Assembly (NCBI RefSeq): GCF_031884435.1
Contig: NZ_CP134779.1
Coordinates: 6,078,501 to 6,142,500, forward strand
Length of the DNA stretch: 64,000 nt
From: Bosea sp. 685
GTDB lineage: Bacteria > Pseudomonadota > Alphaproteobacteria > Rhizobiales > Beijerinckiaceae
Direction: 5' to 3'
Of the stretch, positions 1 through 8,241 are shown in pieces. The translations under genes and the position numbers were made by a program. The notes beneath the pieces are model-generated. The model did no database searches and was not told the origin of the DNA. It saw nothing but the letters and a program-made list of their open reading frames with translations. Each line of letters starts with the position of its first letter. Position 1 is the first letter of the stretch.

Positions 1-22
1 GCCAGCGATAGATCCGCGAATT

Positions 23-48
23 CCAATTGTACTGGATAGTTCAATTGG
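23..48. promoter_or_regulatory. Inverted repeat, possible TetR operator
   Basis: The arms CCAATTG (23-29) and CAATTGG (42-48) form a perfect 7-bp inverted repeat with a 12-bp spacer, about 80 bp upstream of the TetR-family gene. Operators of this class of regulator are usually palindromes near their own gene or a divergent neighbour. The neighbour lies outside the window. Assignment is inferred from position only. Confidence 0.35.
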
Positions 49-127
49 TCAAGCGAAATTAACTGCCTGGTCCATTTACAGCCGCGCACAGCGCGCTAGG
101 GTCGCGACCCGTTTGGAACGTTGCGAG

Positions 128-799
128 ATGAATCGGATGGTGACCGTCCCGCCCCTGCCGGCGAAGCGCCGCAAATCGGCGAGCTGGACGCAGGATCCTG
201 AAGGCGTGCGCCGCGACATCCTCGCGGTGGCGCGCGCCGAATTCGTGGAGAACGGCCTCAGCGGCGCCCGCGTTGACGAGATCGCGGCCAAGACCTCCAA
301 CAGCAAGCGGATGATCTATTACTATTTCGGCGACAAGGAGGGGCTCTACCGGGCCGTGCTGGAGGAGGCTTATGCCCGCATCCGCACCTTCGAGCGCAGC
401 CTGGATCTCGCAGCGCTGCCACCGCGCGAGGCGATCGCCACGCTGACGGGCTTCACCTTCGACTATCACGCCGACAATCCGGATTTCGTCCGCCTCGTCA
501 TGGTCGAGAACATCCACCACGCCCGCCATCTCGCGACCTCCACCAAGATCAGCGTGCTGAACCTCTCGGCGATCGACATGATCCGCGAGGTCTATGAACG
601 CGGGTTGGCGGAAGGCCTGTTCCGCGAGGGGCTCGACCCGATCGACATCCACCTGACGATCAGCGCCCTGAGCTTCTACAACGTCTCGAACCAGGCCAGC
701 ATCCGGCAGGTCTTCGGCCATGACATGGCGGCCCCGGAGGCGCGCGAGCGCCGCCGCCGAAGCGCCATCGAAACCGTATTGCGGATGGTCTGTCGCTGA
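128..799 (+). CDS. TetR/AcrR family transcriptional regulator
   Basis: A predicted one-component repressor of 223 aa. An N-terminal helix-turn-helix (about residues 15-65) contains the typical stretch DEIAAKTSNSKRMIYYYFGD, followed by KEGLYRAVLEEAY at the start of the ligand-binding helices. The C-terminal all-helical half, with YHADNPDFVRLVMVENIHH, resembles TetR proteins with a longer C-terminal domain. The effector is unknown. The ATG at 128 (MNRMVTV) was preferred over an in-frame TTG at 113 because TTG is a rare start and neither has a strong ribosome binding site. It is transcribed away from an unseen gene to the left, and the palindrome at 23-48 may be its operator. Confidence 0.85.
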   Translation: MNRMVTVPPLPAKRRKSASWTQDPEGVRRDILAVARAEFVENGLSGARVDEIAAKTSNSKRMIYYYFGDKEGLYRAVLEEAYARIRTFERSLDLAALPPREAIATLTGFTFDYHADNPDFVRLVMVENIHHARHLATSTKISVLNLSAIDMIREVYERGLAEGLFREGLDPIDIHLTISALSFYNVSNQASIRQVFGHDMAAPEARERRRRSAIETVLRMVCR

Positions 800-830
800 C
801 GGGAAATGATCTGGCGCCTGCACCATCAGC

Positions 831-1664
831 TCAGGCCGATTCAGCCAGATTGCGGACCGCGATAACGGTCATCGCGGCGTCGAAGACGGCCTGTGCATGC
901 TCCAGCGCCGGGGCGCCGCGATTGGGCACCTCGACTGAGAGCGTCACATCGGCCGGGAGCTCGGTCAGCAGATTGTGCAATGGCAGGACGCCTTGCCCCG
1001 GCAATAATCGCCCGCCGCGCGCCTCCTGGATGATCGCCTCGACCGATACGGGCCGATCCGCGCCTGCATCGCAAAGCTGAGCGCTCCTGATGAGATGTGG
1101 CGGCATCTCCCGCAGATCGGCCGGGGTTCCGCCGCCGCGCGTGAGATGCAGCGCATCGACGAGCACGCCGCCATTGGCGCGTTCTGCCTCCAGCACGACC
1201 CGCGCCGCGTCCTGTATGGTTGCCACTTGCCGCCAGGGCATGTTTTCGAGATCGACGCCCAGGCCGAAGCCGGCAGCCAGATCGCAGAGCTCGGCGAAGT
1301 TGGCGACAAGCCGGCCATGCTCGGGATCGTCACCGCAGACGCTCAGCCGCTTCGCTCCGAGTTCGGCCGCGCTTTCGAGAACCTGCGCCAGGCTGACCGG
1401 CGAGAAGCTGCCGTCGATGACGACGAATTCGATATCGTGGACGCGCAGGCCCGTATTCGCGAGCAAAGCCCGCATCGAGGCCATCAGCGCGCTGCCCGGC
1501 CGAATCTCGTAGAACGGGGCGCCCGGGAAAGCCGGGTGGAGCCGCAAACCCACCGTGGCGTAGCCGATCTTCGCGGCAAGGGCGACGAAATCGAGCGGCG
1601 CGACGTCGATCGTGGTGAAATGCGCGATCCCGAGCGGTGGCGGCGAGGCGGATGACGGCTGCAT
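831..1664 (-). CDS. Sugar phosphate isomerase/epimerase-like TIM-barrel protein
   Basis: A 277-aa protein of the xylose isomerase-like/AP endonuclease 2 superfamily, a TIM-barrel fold with metal-dependent isomerases, epimerases and dehydratases. Visible features are GLRLHPAFPG early on, the strand end VCGDDPEHGR, the acidic ligand region GVDLENMPWR near residue 140, VDALHLTRGG near 170, and a late SVEVPNRG. The substrate cannot be read from sequence. It lies 21 bp downstream of the GntR gene on the same strand, so the two are probably co-transcribed. Its proximity to a ring-cleavage operon suggests a role with cyclic or sugar-acid substrates; relatives include 3-dehydroshikimate dehydratases, but I cannot claim that activity. 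Confidence 0.75.
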   Translation of the reverse strand: MQPSSASPPPLGIAHFTTIDVAPLDFVALAAKIGYATVGLRLHPAFPGAPFYEIRPGSALMASMRALLANTGLRVHDIEFVVIDGSFSPVSLAQVLESAAELGAKRLSVCGDDPEHGRLVANFAELCDLAAGFGLGVDLENMPWRQVATIQDAARVVLEAERANGGVLVDALHLTRGGGTPADLREMPPHLIRSAQLCDAGADRPVSVEAIIQEARGGRLLPGQGVLPLHNLLTELPADVTLSVEVPNRGAPALEHAQAVFDAAMTVIAVRNLAESA

Positions 1665-1685
1665 CAGGATCGCGCCCCTCTCGGC

Positions 1686-2474
1686 TCAGGGCTGAAGCTG
1701 GTCGGACAGGCGGGCGCGCAGATTGGTGCCGGTGCGCAGGATATGCTCACGCAGCTTCTCGCAGGCGTAAGTCCCATCGCGCGCCACCGCGCCCTGCGCG
1801 ATCTCGCTGTGCTCGGCGGCGACATTCCGATCGCCACCCTGCGCCACCAGAAAAACCCGGCGATAGCGATCGTTCAGATTGTGCAGCATGGCGCAGAAAT
1901 TCAGCAGCAGCGGCATGCCGCAGCCCGCGATCAGAGTCATATGGAAGTCGCGATGGGCGTGTTCCCAGGCTTCCAGCGTCGCCGGCGCGCCGGCGACCCG
2001 CTCGGTGCGGTTGAGGCGGTGGAGCGCGCGCATGACGTCGCTCTCCCAGTTCAGATCGCCATTGGCGATGGCCGAGGAGAGCGCGAGGCTCTCGAACTCG
2101 ACCCGCAGGCGGGTGATTTCCGCCAGATTGCTCAGTGAAACCGGCGCGACCGAATAGCCCTTATTGTCGTGCAGTTCGACGAGGCCGACCGCGATCAGGC
2201 GGGCCAGTGCCTCGCGCAGCGGGCTCAGCGAAACATCGAGCTCGCGCCTGACCGCGTCGAGATTGATCTTGGTTCCGGGGCGTAGCTCGCCCGACAAAAT
2301 CGCCTCGCGCAGCCGGTCGACCAGACGCGATGCCTTGGTGTTCTTGCTGTCGCTCGAACCATGGGTCGGTGAGCCGGGCATGGATGCGGGTTCCTCGGAA
2401 GCGGAACTCCCACCTCTGGCAAATCCTGCCCTCGACGCCAATGCATCGGCCGGCTCGTCGGCGACAAAACTCAT
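1686..2474 (-). CDS. GntR family regulator with FCD ligand domain
   Basis: A FadR-subfamily regulator of 262 aa. After a low-complexity N-terminus of about 45 residues comes the winged helix (RLVDRLREAILSGELRPGTK, then LDVSLSPLREALARLIAVGL), and from about residue 110 an FCD domain. The FCD metal-binding residues appear in HRDFHMTLI, AEHSEI and LREHI. Family members sense organic acids. A purine-rich ribosome site (GAAGGGGGTGG) precedes the ATG at 2474; an internal ATG at 2381 is possible. It is divergent from the dioxygenase operon, and a duplicated AT-rich palindrome in the shared intergenic region makes it the likely local repressor of that operon. Confidence 0.88.
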   Translation of the reverse strand: MSFVADEPADALASRAGFARGGSSASEEPASMPGSPTHGSSDSKNTKASRLVDRLREAILSGELRPGTKINLDAVRRELDVSLSPLREALARLIAVGLVELHDNKGYSVAPVSLSNLAEITRLRVEFESLALSSAIANGDLNWESDVMRALHRLNRTERVAGAPATLEAWEHAHRDFHMTLIAGCGMPLLLNFCAMLHNLNDRYRRVFLVAQGGDRNVAAEHSEIAQGAVARDGTYACEKLREHILRTGTNLRARLSDQLQP

Positions 2475-2523
2475 GCTGCCACCCCCTTCAACCGTGCCGG
2501 TCCAACCATCACCGATGGCTATT

Positions 2524-2540
2524 ATAATCGATTATCAATG
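2524..2540. promoter_or_regulatory. Candidate GntR operator, copy 1
   Basis: ATAATCGATTAT (2524-2535) is a perfect 12-bp palindrome followed by CAATG. It sits 50 bp upstream of the GntR start. A near-identical copy stands before the divergent dioxygenase gene. The duplication at both ends of one divergent intergenic region is the evidence for an operator; the regulator assignment is inference. Confidence 0.5.
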
Positions 2541-2700
2541 TCAATCACTCCGACCGAGCAAGCCACGAAACCCAACCTTCACCGTCAACGATCGATGGGC
2601 GTATGAATAATTATTGTTTTATTTGAGTATGTTATTCGAATTCTGGAAAATCTTCCTCGGCAAAAACCGGCGTGCCAACTCGCACCCCGGCTCGCCAAAG

Positions 2701-2727
2701 TTGACAGATAATCGATTTTAATCAATG
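2701..2727 (+). promoter_or_regulatory. Candidate promoter -35 with operator copy 2
   Basis: TTGACA at 2701-2706 matches a consensus -35 hexamer, though no good -10 follows at normal spacing. It is followed at 2708-2719 by ATAATCGATTTT, 11 of 12 bases identical to the palindrome at 2524, and then by AATCAATG as in copy 1. A bound regulator here would block the operon promoter region. Confidence 0.45.
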
Positions 2728-2736
2728 GAGGGACGC

Positions 2737-2743
2737 AAGGAGG
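2737..2743 (+). promoter_or_regulatory. Ribosome binding site deciding the dioxygenase start
   Basis: AAGGAGG lies 5 bases before the ATG at 2749 and is inside the reading frame that begins at the ATG at 2725. This favours 2749 as the real start. Confidence 0.7.
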
Positions 2744-2748
2744 ACGCC

Positions 2749-3642
2749 ATGATCATCGAGAATCACCACGATGTGACGCGCGACGCACTGGCGGTGATGG
2801 CGCGCACGCAGAACCCGCGGCAGCGCGAAATCCTGGCCTCGCTCGTGACCCATCTCCATGCCTTTATCCGCGACGTGCGCCTGACCGAAGTCGAGTTTCG
2901 CGAAGCGACCGCGCTCCTGAACGAGATCGGCAAGCTCACCAGCGACAGCCATAACGAGATGGTGCTGATGGCCGGCTCGCTCGGCGTCTCCTCGCTGGTC
3001 TGCCTGCTCAATAATGGCGATGGCGGCAACACCGAAACCTCGCAATCGCTGCTCGGCCCGTTCTGGAGATTGAACGCGCCGCGTGTCAGGAATGGCGGCA
3101 CGATCATCCGCTCCGATACACCAGGCGATCCGCTGCTGGTGACGGCCCGCGTCGTCGACCAGGCCGGCGCGCCCATCGCCGGCGCCGAGGTCGATGTCTG
3201 GCACGCCTCGCCGGTCGGGCTTTACGAGAATCAGGATCCCGAACAGGCTGAGATGAACCTGCGCGGCAAGTTCACCACCGATGCGGATGGCCGCTTCTGG
3301 TTCAGCACCGTGAAGATGGTCGGTTACCCGATCCCGACCAATGGCGTCGTCGGTCGGCTGCTGGCGGCACAGGACCGGCATCCCTATCGCCCGGCGCATC
3401 TGCATGCGCTGATCGTCAAGCCGGGCTTCAAGGTCCTGATCTCGCAGGTCTACGATCCCGAGGATCCGCATATCGACACGGACGTCCAGTTCGGCGTCAC
3501 CAGGGCCTTGCTCGGCGATTATGTCCGCCATGACCAGCCGCACCCGTCCGATGCCGGCATCGCCACGCCATGGTACGCGCTGGATTACACCTATGTGATG
3601 GAGCCCGGCGAAACCGTGCTGCCGCGCCCGCCGATCAAGTAG
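2749..3642 (+). CDS. Intradiol ring-cleavage dioxygenase (hydroxyquinol/catechol 1,2-dioxygenase type)
   Basis: A cytoplasmic non-haem Fe(III) enzyme of 297 aa that opens a dihydroxylated aromatic ring between the two hydroxyls. The N-terminal helical dimerisation domain covers about residues 1-95, followed by the beta-sandwich catalytic domain. Iron ligands are recognisable: Tyr in ASPVGLYENQD, Tyr in VGYPIPTNG, and two His in RPAHLHALI. Length and the motif VDVWHASPVGLYENQDP fit hydroxyquinol 1,2-dioxygenase-like enzymes best, but catechol or a substituted catechol is possible. It is the first gene of an operon with a hydratase and an aldolase. A 174-bp gap containing a composite palindromic repeat separates it from the second gene. 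Confidence 0.9.
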   Translation: MIIENHHDVTRDALAVMARTQNPRQREILASLVTHLHAFIRDVRLTEVEFREATALLNEIGKLTSDSHNEMVLMAGSLGVSSLVCLLNNGDGGNTETSQSLLGPFWRLNAPRVRNGGTIIRSDTPGDPLLVTARVVDQAGAPIAGAEVDVWHASPVGLYENQDPEQAEMNLRGKFTTDADGRFWFSTVKMVGYPIPTNGVVGRLLAAQDRHPYRPAHLHALIVKPGFKVLISQVYDPEDPHIDTDVQFGVTRALLGDYVRHDQPHPSDAGIATPWYALDYTYVMEPGETVLPRPPIK

Positions 3643-3676
3643 CGAACCCACCGCTGCATTCCGCAAGCCGGCCCGG

Positions 3677-3797
3677 CTAGAGCGTTTTCGAGCGAAGTGG
3701 GCCCCGGTTCGCGTGAAGAAAACGCGTCAAATCGGCCCCAGAGTCCATAACAGCCTCTAGAGCAATTGAACGATCCAATCGGATCGGAGATTGCTCC
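3677..3797. repeat. Composite palindromic repeat (family A, full copy)
   Basis: Module 1 (3677-3729) reads CTAGAGCGTTTTCGAGCGAA, then a centre resembling GTGGGCCCCGGTTCGCG, then TGAAGAAAACGCG. Module 2 (3757-3797) is a palindrome with arms AGAGCAAT and ATTGCTC. Copies occur at 34228 and 40031. It lies inside the ring-cleavage operon and creates a misleading upstream in-frame start (3766) for the next gene. Confidence 0.8.
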
Positions 3798-3816
3798 GAC
3801 CGCGCAGGAGACCATC

Positions 3817-4599
3817 ATGCTGACTGAAGACGAGCGCCAACAGGGTGCCGACGCATTGCTCCAGGCGGAGCGCACGCGCCAGCCGATTCCCCAGCTCAGC
3901 AAGACCTATCCCGGTATCGAGATCGAGGACGCCTACCGCATCCAGGGTCTCTGGGCGCAGGCGCGAATCGCCAATGGCGCCCGTATGGTCGGCCACAAGA
4001 TCGGCCTGACTTCGCGCGCCATGCAGATGGCGTCGAAGATGACCGAGCCGGATTATGGCTGCATCCTCGACGACGCGCTCTACAATGACGGCGCCCAGAT
4101 CAAGGCAAGCGACTTCATCAAGCCGCGCCTGGAGGTCGAACTCGCCTTCGTCATGGGGCAGGACCTGGAAGGCCCTGGCGCGCGCATCTACGACGTCATG
4201 CGCGCGACCGAGATGGTGCTGCCAGCGCTCGAGATCATCGATTACCGCACCGAGGTTCCGCGCGCGATCACCGACACCATCGCCGACAATGCCGCCTTCG
4301 GGGCGATCGTGGTCGGTGGACGGCCGATCCGCCCGATGGATGTCGATATCCGCTGGGTCGGCGCGACGCTGTCGAAGAACGGCATCATCGAGGAATCCGG
4401 CGTCTCAGCCGCGATCATGGGCCACCCCGCCGCCGGCATTGCCTGGCTCGTCAACAAATTGCACGCTGTCGGAACGGGGCTGAGGAAAGGCGAGATCGTG
4501 CTCGCCGGCTCCTTCACCCGGCCGGTCGATATCGCAGCCGGCGACGTCATCCAGGCCGATTACGGTCCGCTCGGCGCCATCGGCGTCTCGTTCAGTTGA
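3817..4599 (+). CDS. hpaH: 2-oxo-hept-3-ene-1,7-dioate hydratase
   Basis: A 260-aa member of the fumarylacetoacetase/2-keto-4-pentenoate hydratase family, which adds water to a 2-oxo-alkenoic diacid using Mg2+. Motifs shared with the E. coli HpaH are [20 protein letters not shown], the acidic [23 protein letters not shown]-like [16 protein letters not shown] and LAGSFTRP. An ATG at 3766 is rejected because the extra 17 codons come from a dispersed palindromic element; the ATG at 3817 has CAGGAG in front. Its stop is 8 bases before the aldolase start. The family normally acts after an extradiol dioxygenase, which is odd beside an intradiol enzyme. Confidence 0.88.
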   Translation: MLTEDERQQGADALLQAERTRQPIPQLSKTYPGIEIEDAYRIQGLWAQARIANGARMVGHKIGLTSRAMQMASKMTEPDYGCILDDALYNDGAQIKASDFIKPRLEVELAFVMGQDLEGPGARIYDVMRATEMVLPALEIIDYRTEVPRAITDTIADNAAFGAIVVGGRPIRPMDVDIRWVGATLSKNGIIEESGVSAAIMGHPAAGIAWLVNKLHAVGTGLRKGEIVLAGSFTRPVDIAAGDVIQADYGPLGAIGVSFS

Positions 4600-4607
4600 G
4601 ATTCGCC

Positions 4608-5390
4608 ATGGAACTCCCGCCCAATCTCTTCAAGCGCGCCCTGAACGAGAGCCGCTCGCAGATCGGCCTGTGGTGCAGCCTGCCGGGCAGCTATGCGGCC
4701 GAGGCGGTGGCGGGCTCCGGCTTCGACTGGCTCCTGCTCGATACCGAGCATTCACCCGGCGATCCGCTGACCGTACTGGCGCAGCTGCAGGCGGTCGCGC
4801 CCTATCCGGTCTCGGCAGTGGTGAGGCCAGCCAGCAACGATGCTGTGCTGATCAAGCGATTGCTCGATTTCGGCGCGCAGACCCTGCTGATCCCCTATGT
4901 TCAAAACGCTGGGGAGGCGCGGGCTGCGGTCGCGGCGATGCGCTATCCGCCCGAGGGCATCAGGGGCGTCTCGGGCGTGACGCGGGCAACCCGCTTCGGC
5001 CGCGTCGCGGATTACGGCCAGCGCGCCCATGAGGAGCTCTGCCTGCTCGTGCAGATCGAGACCGGCGAGGCGCTCGACCAGCTCGAGGCGATCGCCTCGG
5101 TCGAGGGCGTCGACGGCGTCTTCATCGGCCCGGCCGATCTGGCGGCGAGCCTCGGCTATGTCGGCCAGCCCGGCCATCCCGAGGTCAAGGCGCTGATTGA
5201 GACGGCGATCGGCCGCATCGGGGCCTGCGGCAAGCCCGCCGGCATCCTGACGCCCGACAACGCCTTCGCCGCACGCTGCATCGAGCTCGGCACCACCTTC
5301 ACGGCCGTGGGCGTCGATGCGGCCATGCTGGTCCGGGCGACAGAGGCGCTCTGCGAGCAGTTCAAGGGCCCACGCAGCGCGCGAAGCTGA
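4608..5390 (+). CDS. hpaI: 4-hydroxy-2-oxo-heptane-1,7-dioate aldolase family protein
   Basis: A class II, metal-dependent pyruvate aldolase of 260 aa in the HpcH/HpaI family. It splits a 4-hydroxy-2-oxo-acid into pyruvate and an aldehyde. Recognisable sites are LLLDTEHSP (catalytic His), VVRPASND (Arg), [11 protein letters not shown] (metal-binding Glu) and [12 protein letters not shown] (metal-binding Asp). The ATG at 4608 is 8 bases after the hydratase stop, so translation is probably coupled. A TTG at 4596 overlapping that stop is less likely. Together with HpaH it would take a hydroxylated ring-cleavage product to pyruvate. Substrate chain length is not readable from sequence. Confidence 0.87.
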   Translation: MELPPNLFKRALNESRSQIGLWCSLPGSYAAEAVAGSGFDWLLLDTEHSPGDPLTVLAQLQAVAPYPVSAVVRPASNDAVLIKRLLDFGAQTLLIPYVQNAGEARAAVAAMRYPPEGIRGVSGVTRATRFGRVADYGQRAHEELCLLVQIETGEALDQLEAIASVEGVDGVFIGPADLAASLGYVGQPGHPEVKALIETAIGRIGACGKPAGILTPDNAFAARCIELGTTFTAVGVDAAMLVRATEALCEQFKGPRSARS

Positions 5391-5465
5391 AGCGAGATCG
5401 CTTCGGCTCCTGGTCCGCAAGGCAAAAAGCGAGAGTTGGATCGGAAAACGGAACTCCGCGATCAT

Positions 5466-7619
5466 CTATTTTTTGTCCGCCGCAAGCGCCTGTCGCGCGT
5501 GGGCGGCGGCGATATAGCGTCCCACCATGTCGGAAAAGGCGTCCGCCTTCATTCCACGGATTCCGAGAGCATCGAGTTCGACCATGCGTCTTTTGCGATT
5601 GACCTTGTTGTAAAAGGAAAACCGCGCCCGCTCGGGGAGCGGCGCGCCATCGGCCAGGAAAAGCTGTAGCGCGAGACGATGGGCAACATGGACCTGGTAT
5701 CCGACAACAGCGTCCCATCGCACAGGCTGCGCCAGCCAATGCGAGCGCAGCGTCTCCGGCGTAAGGACCATGAAGGGGTGGCTTACCCGGTGACGCACAA
5801 AGACGAACAAGGCGAGGCACAAGACAATACCAGCTCCAAGGAGTGCCGCCACTATCGCCCTTTTGGTCCCGTCATCGCCGAATCCCATCTGGATGGGGAA
5901 AAGGTAGGTGCAGGCTATGAAGGCGCCCAAGAGCACCGCGATCAACATCATCGCCGGGGCGGCTATCGGACGGATATTCTCGAAGAGAACGATCTCCCCA
6001 TCGGCAACGCCGGCCACCGCAGTCTGTAATTCCTGCCTATATTCGGCTTGAGCCTTATCGGCGTTCACGAGGAAATCGCTGGACAGATCGCGGCAGAACG
6101 CGCCCCAGTCCGCAAATGCGCGGGCCCCGAAAGAGGTTGCTTCGGAACTTCGCCGGCGTGTCGCATGCGCCAGCAGCTTTTCATCGACCGGCACACCAAG
6201 CGCCTGAATGCGCTGGATCGTCGGCGGGTGGCTGTCGGTCGGATGCGGTTGCCTGTCCTCCAGATGCTCGGCGGGGTTTTGGAAACCCCGCTCGGCCGTC
6301 AGCGCGGCAACGGCCTCCACCAGATTCGTGCCGAACTGGCGGTCGCCTCGGAAAGCGCTTTCGAGAATGAACTCTACATTCGAATCGGTGGCGTGGCTGC
6401 GTATGAGCGCCGAAGCGGCGGCATCTGGCCCGCTGGCAAGGCTGCCGTGGCGATCGGCTTCGAATTCCCGGATCCGGCTCCAATGCGCCACCGCCGTATC
6501 GAAGCGCGACAAGGCGTGATAGCCGAGACGAAGACCAGCGCCGATGCCGAAATCGCCATTGAGATCGGCCTGATAGAGGGCGCCGAGCGAACGTTTCAGG
6601 CTGGAATAGATGGGCACGAAGCGTTGCGAATAGCGCGTGTCCTCCCCGACAAAGTGGGCGAGCTCATGCCCGACGATTGCGGCGATCTCCGCCGTGTCCA
6701 GGAGTTCGAGGAACGGGGCCGGCATATGCAGCGTTCGGCCTTCGATAAGCTGGTCCCCTGGGAGAAGGCGCACGCGGCTCTCCGTCACGTAGAAGCCGCT
6801 GGTGAGACCGATCACGATAGTGTCGGGCGCCCCGGCCTGCATGCGCGAGGCGAGATGACGCACGAAGCTCCACAGGGCTGGAGCATCCTGTTGCGTCGCT
6901 ATGCGTGCCCGCTCGACGATCGGTCCGGGTTCGGCGAGCGCAAAGACGCGGCGCAGCCCCCGAACGGCGGTGACCGCGCAGTACAGGCCGATCCCGGCAA
7001 GAATGATACCTGCAAGACCAAGCTTGATAGCATCGCCGGAAACATCGCCCCAGAACGGCAGGCTTATGGTCTCGAACAGCGTGGCGCCCAAGCCAGCAAA
7101 GCCAAGGCCCAGCATCACCGCTGCCAGCAGGAACGGCAACAATAACCGCAGGCGCATAAAGCTTCGGACAAGCTGGTCACGAGAGCGGCGAGCCCGTCGT
7201 CCAGCGAGGTTGGATGCCAGAATGCCAACGGCTCCGCCTGAAAAAGCCAGGATGCCTCCGGCAATCGTCACATAGGCAAAGGGATGCCGAACCGCTGATA
7301 CCGTTTGAAGAAGGTCGTTCTTGCCGGCAGCCCTCTCCACCATGGCGAGCGCCATGGAGGCCGGATAAGACCGCCCGCCTTCAAAACGTATCATCGCATT
7401 GGGAGTCTTCGCCGCGATGGGTCGGAGTTCGGCAATCGTCCGCGCCATATCCTCGCTGGCGGCGCCGACCGATTGGCGGGCCTGACCAGACCTTTCGAGC
7501 TGCCATACGCCAAGGGCAGCGAGGAGCAATGGCAGGACGATCAGCCAGAACGTCATCGCGACGACCGCTGGTACACCGCGCCTCCGACCGGCCCCATTTA
7601 TCTGTGTCGCATCTGTCAT
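5466..7619 (-). CDS. M48 family membrane metalloprotease
   Basis: A 717-aa zinc endopeptidase of the HtpX/Ste24 type. It has an N-terminal transmembrane helix (about 17-40), two or three helices between about 115 and 220, the zinc site HELAHF near residue 318 and the third ligand in REFEADRHGS near 385. Two further hydrophobic segments lie around 565-615. It therefore sits in the inner membrane with the catalytic domain probably cytoplasmic, as in HtpX, where it degrades misfolded membrane proteins. It is roughly twice the length of HtpX, with a C-terminal extension of unknown role. It converges with hpaI and has no obvious operon partner. Confidence 0.88.
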   Translation of the reverse strand: MTDATQINGAGRRRGVPAVVAMTFWLIVLPLLLAALGVWQLERSGQARQSVGAASEDMARTIAELRPIAAKTPNAMIRFEGGRSYPASMALAMVERAAGKNDLLQTVSAVRHPFAYVTIAGGILAFSGGAVGILASNLAGRRARRSRDQLVRSFMRLRLLLPFLLAAVMLGLGFAGLGATLFETISLPFWGDVSGDAIKLGLAGIILAGIGLYCAVTAVRGLRRVFALAEPGPIVERARIATQQDAPALWSFVRHLASRMQAGAPDTIVIGLTSGFYVTESRVRLLPGDQLIEGRTLHMPAPFLELLDTAEIAAIVGHELAHFVGEDTRYSQRFVPIYSSLKRSLGALYQADLNGDFGIGAGLRLGYHALSRFDTAVAHWSRIREFEADRHGSLASGPDAAASALIRSHATDSNVEFILESAFRGDRQFGTNLVEAVAALTAERGFQNPAEHLEDRQPHPTDSHPPTIQRIQALGVPVDEKLLAHATRRRSSEATSFGARAFADWGAFCRDLSSDFLVNADKAQAEYRQELQTAVAGVADGEIVLFENIRPIAAPAMMLIAVLLGAFIACTYLFPIQMGFGDDGTKRAIVAALLGAGIVLCLALFVFVRHRVSHPFMVLTPETLRSHWLAQPVRWDAVVGYQVHVAHRLALQLFLADGAPLPERARFSFYNKVNRKRRMVELDALGIRGMKADAFSDMVGRYIAAAHARQALAADKK

Positions 7620-8241
7620 CGAACTCGCTGACCCCGTTTCAAATCAAAATGGAGAACGCGCGCCGGCACAGCTCTGTTCATGTCTTGCTGCCCATCATTA
7701 TCTTGCCGCCCATCAAAGTCTTGCCACCTGCCAACGCATATCGATGGGCTGGAACAGATGACAAAGCAGGACAAACCTAGTCTGCCCGTTTAGGTGACCC
7801 GGTTACACTCTAAGGCATCATGGGTTTGGCCGCGACAATCGAGCGATCGTCGCGGTCGGCGTCAACAGCGACGGCGGCCGCGAGGCGCTGGGCATGGATA
7901 TCGGCCTTTCCGAGGCGGAGATCTCTTCGACGCGTCAATCCAAAGCCGCCGGACATGTCGTCAGCGGCAATCATCTCGTCGTAACACTATGTCTCCGTGA
8001 TCGGTCGTCACTTTGTCGATCTCGCCATGTCGACATCCCCTCGCCACGTCACGCGACATTGGCATCGGGGGCTCGGGTCAAATTCCGGCGAACTGCCTAC
8101 TGATCCAGACAATGATCTCGGCCGGTGCACGGCCGCCGACAGCCAGCCGGAGTGACGCGCCGATCCTGATTGAGCGACTTCACTTGCGCGCCGAAATATT
8201 TCAAGCTTAAAATATATTCGACCTGCAGGGAGGGTTTTGGG
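7620..8241. other. Intergenic region with a transposase scrap
   Basis: About 620 bases between the divergent protease and esterase genes. The only recognisable content is the IS256-type fragment at 7837-7920. The rest shows no convincing gene; the stretch 7640-7760 is less GC-rich and probably holds the protease promoter. Confidence 0.6.
7837..7920 (+). pseudogene. IS256-family transposase remnant
   Basis: Translating from 7837 gives 28 residues including AIVAVGVNSDGGREALG and MDIGLSEAE, which matches the conserved segment of Mutator/IS256 transposases around the catalytic core. Homology stops abruptly: the continuation does not show the expected FWxxFLR, and upstream the expected DATYLKVR-like stretch is missing. 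The rest of the element has been lost and no inverted repeats are evident. It is a decayed insertion scar. Confidence 0.7.

Noticed and set aside
3766..3816. Upstream start for hpaH (MNDPIGSE)
   Set aside because: The codons derive from a dispersed palindrome; the reverse strand of another copy at 34261 encodes the same MNDPIGSE start.
5389..5404. Terminator after hpaI (GAAGCGA/TCGCTTC)
   Set aside because: The loop is only two bases and no T tract follows; too weak to call.
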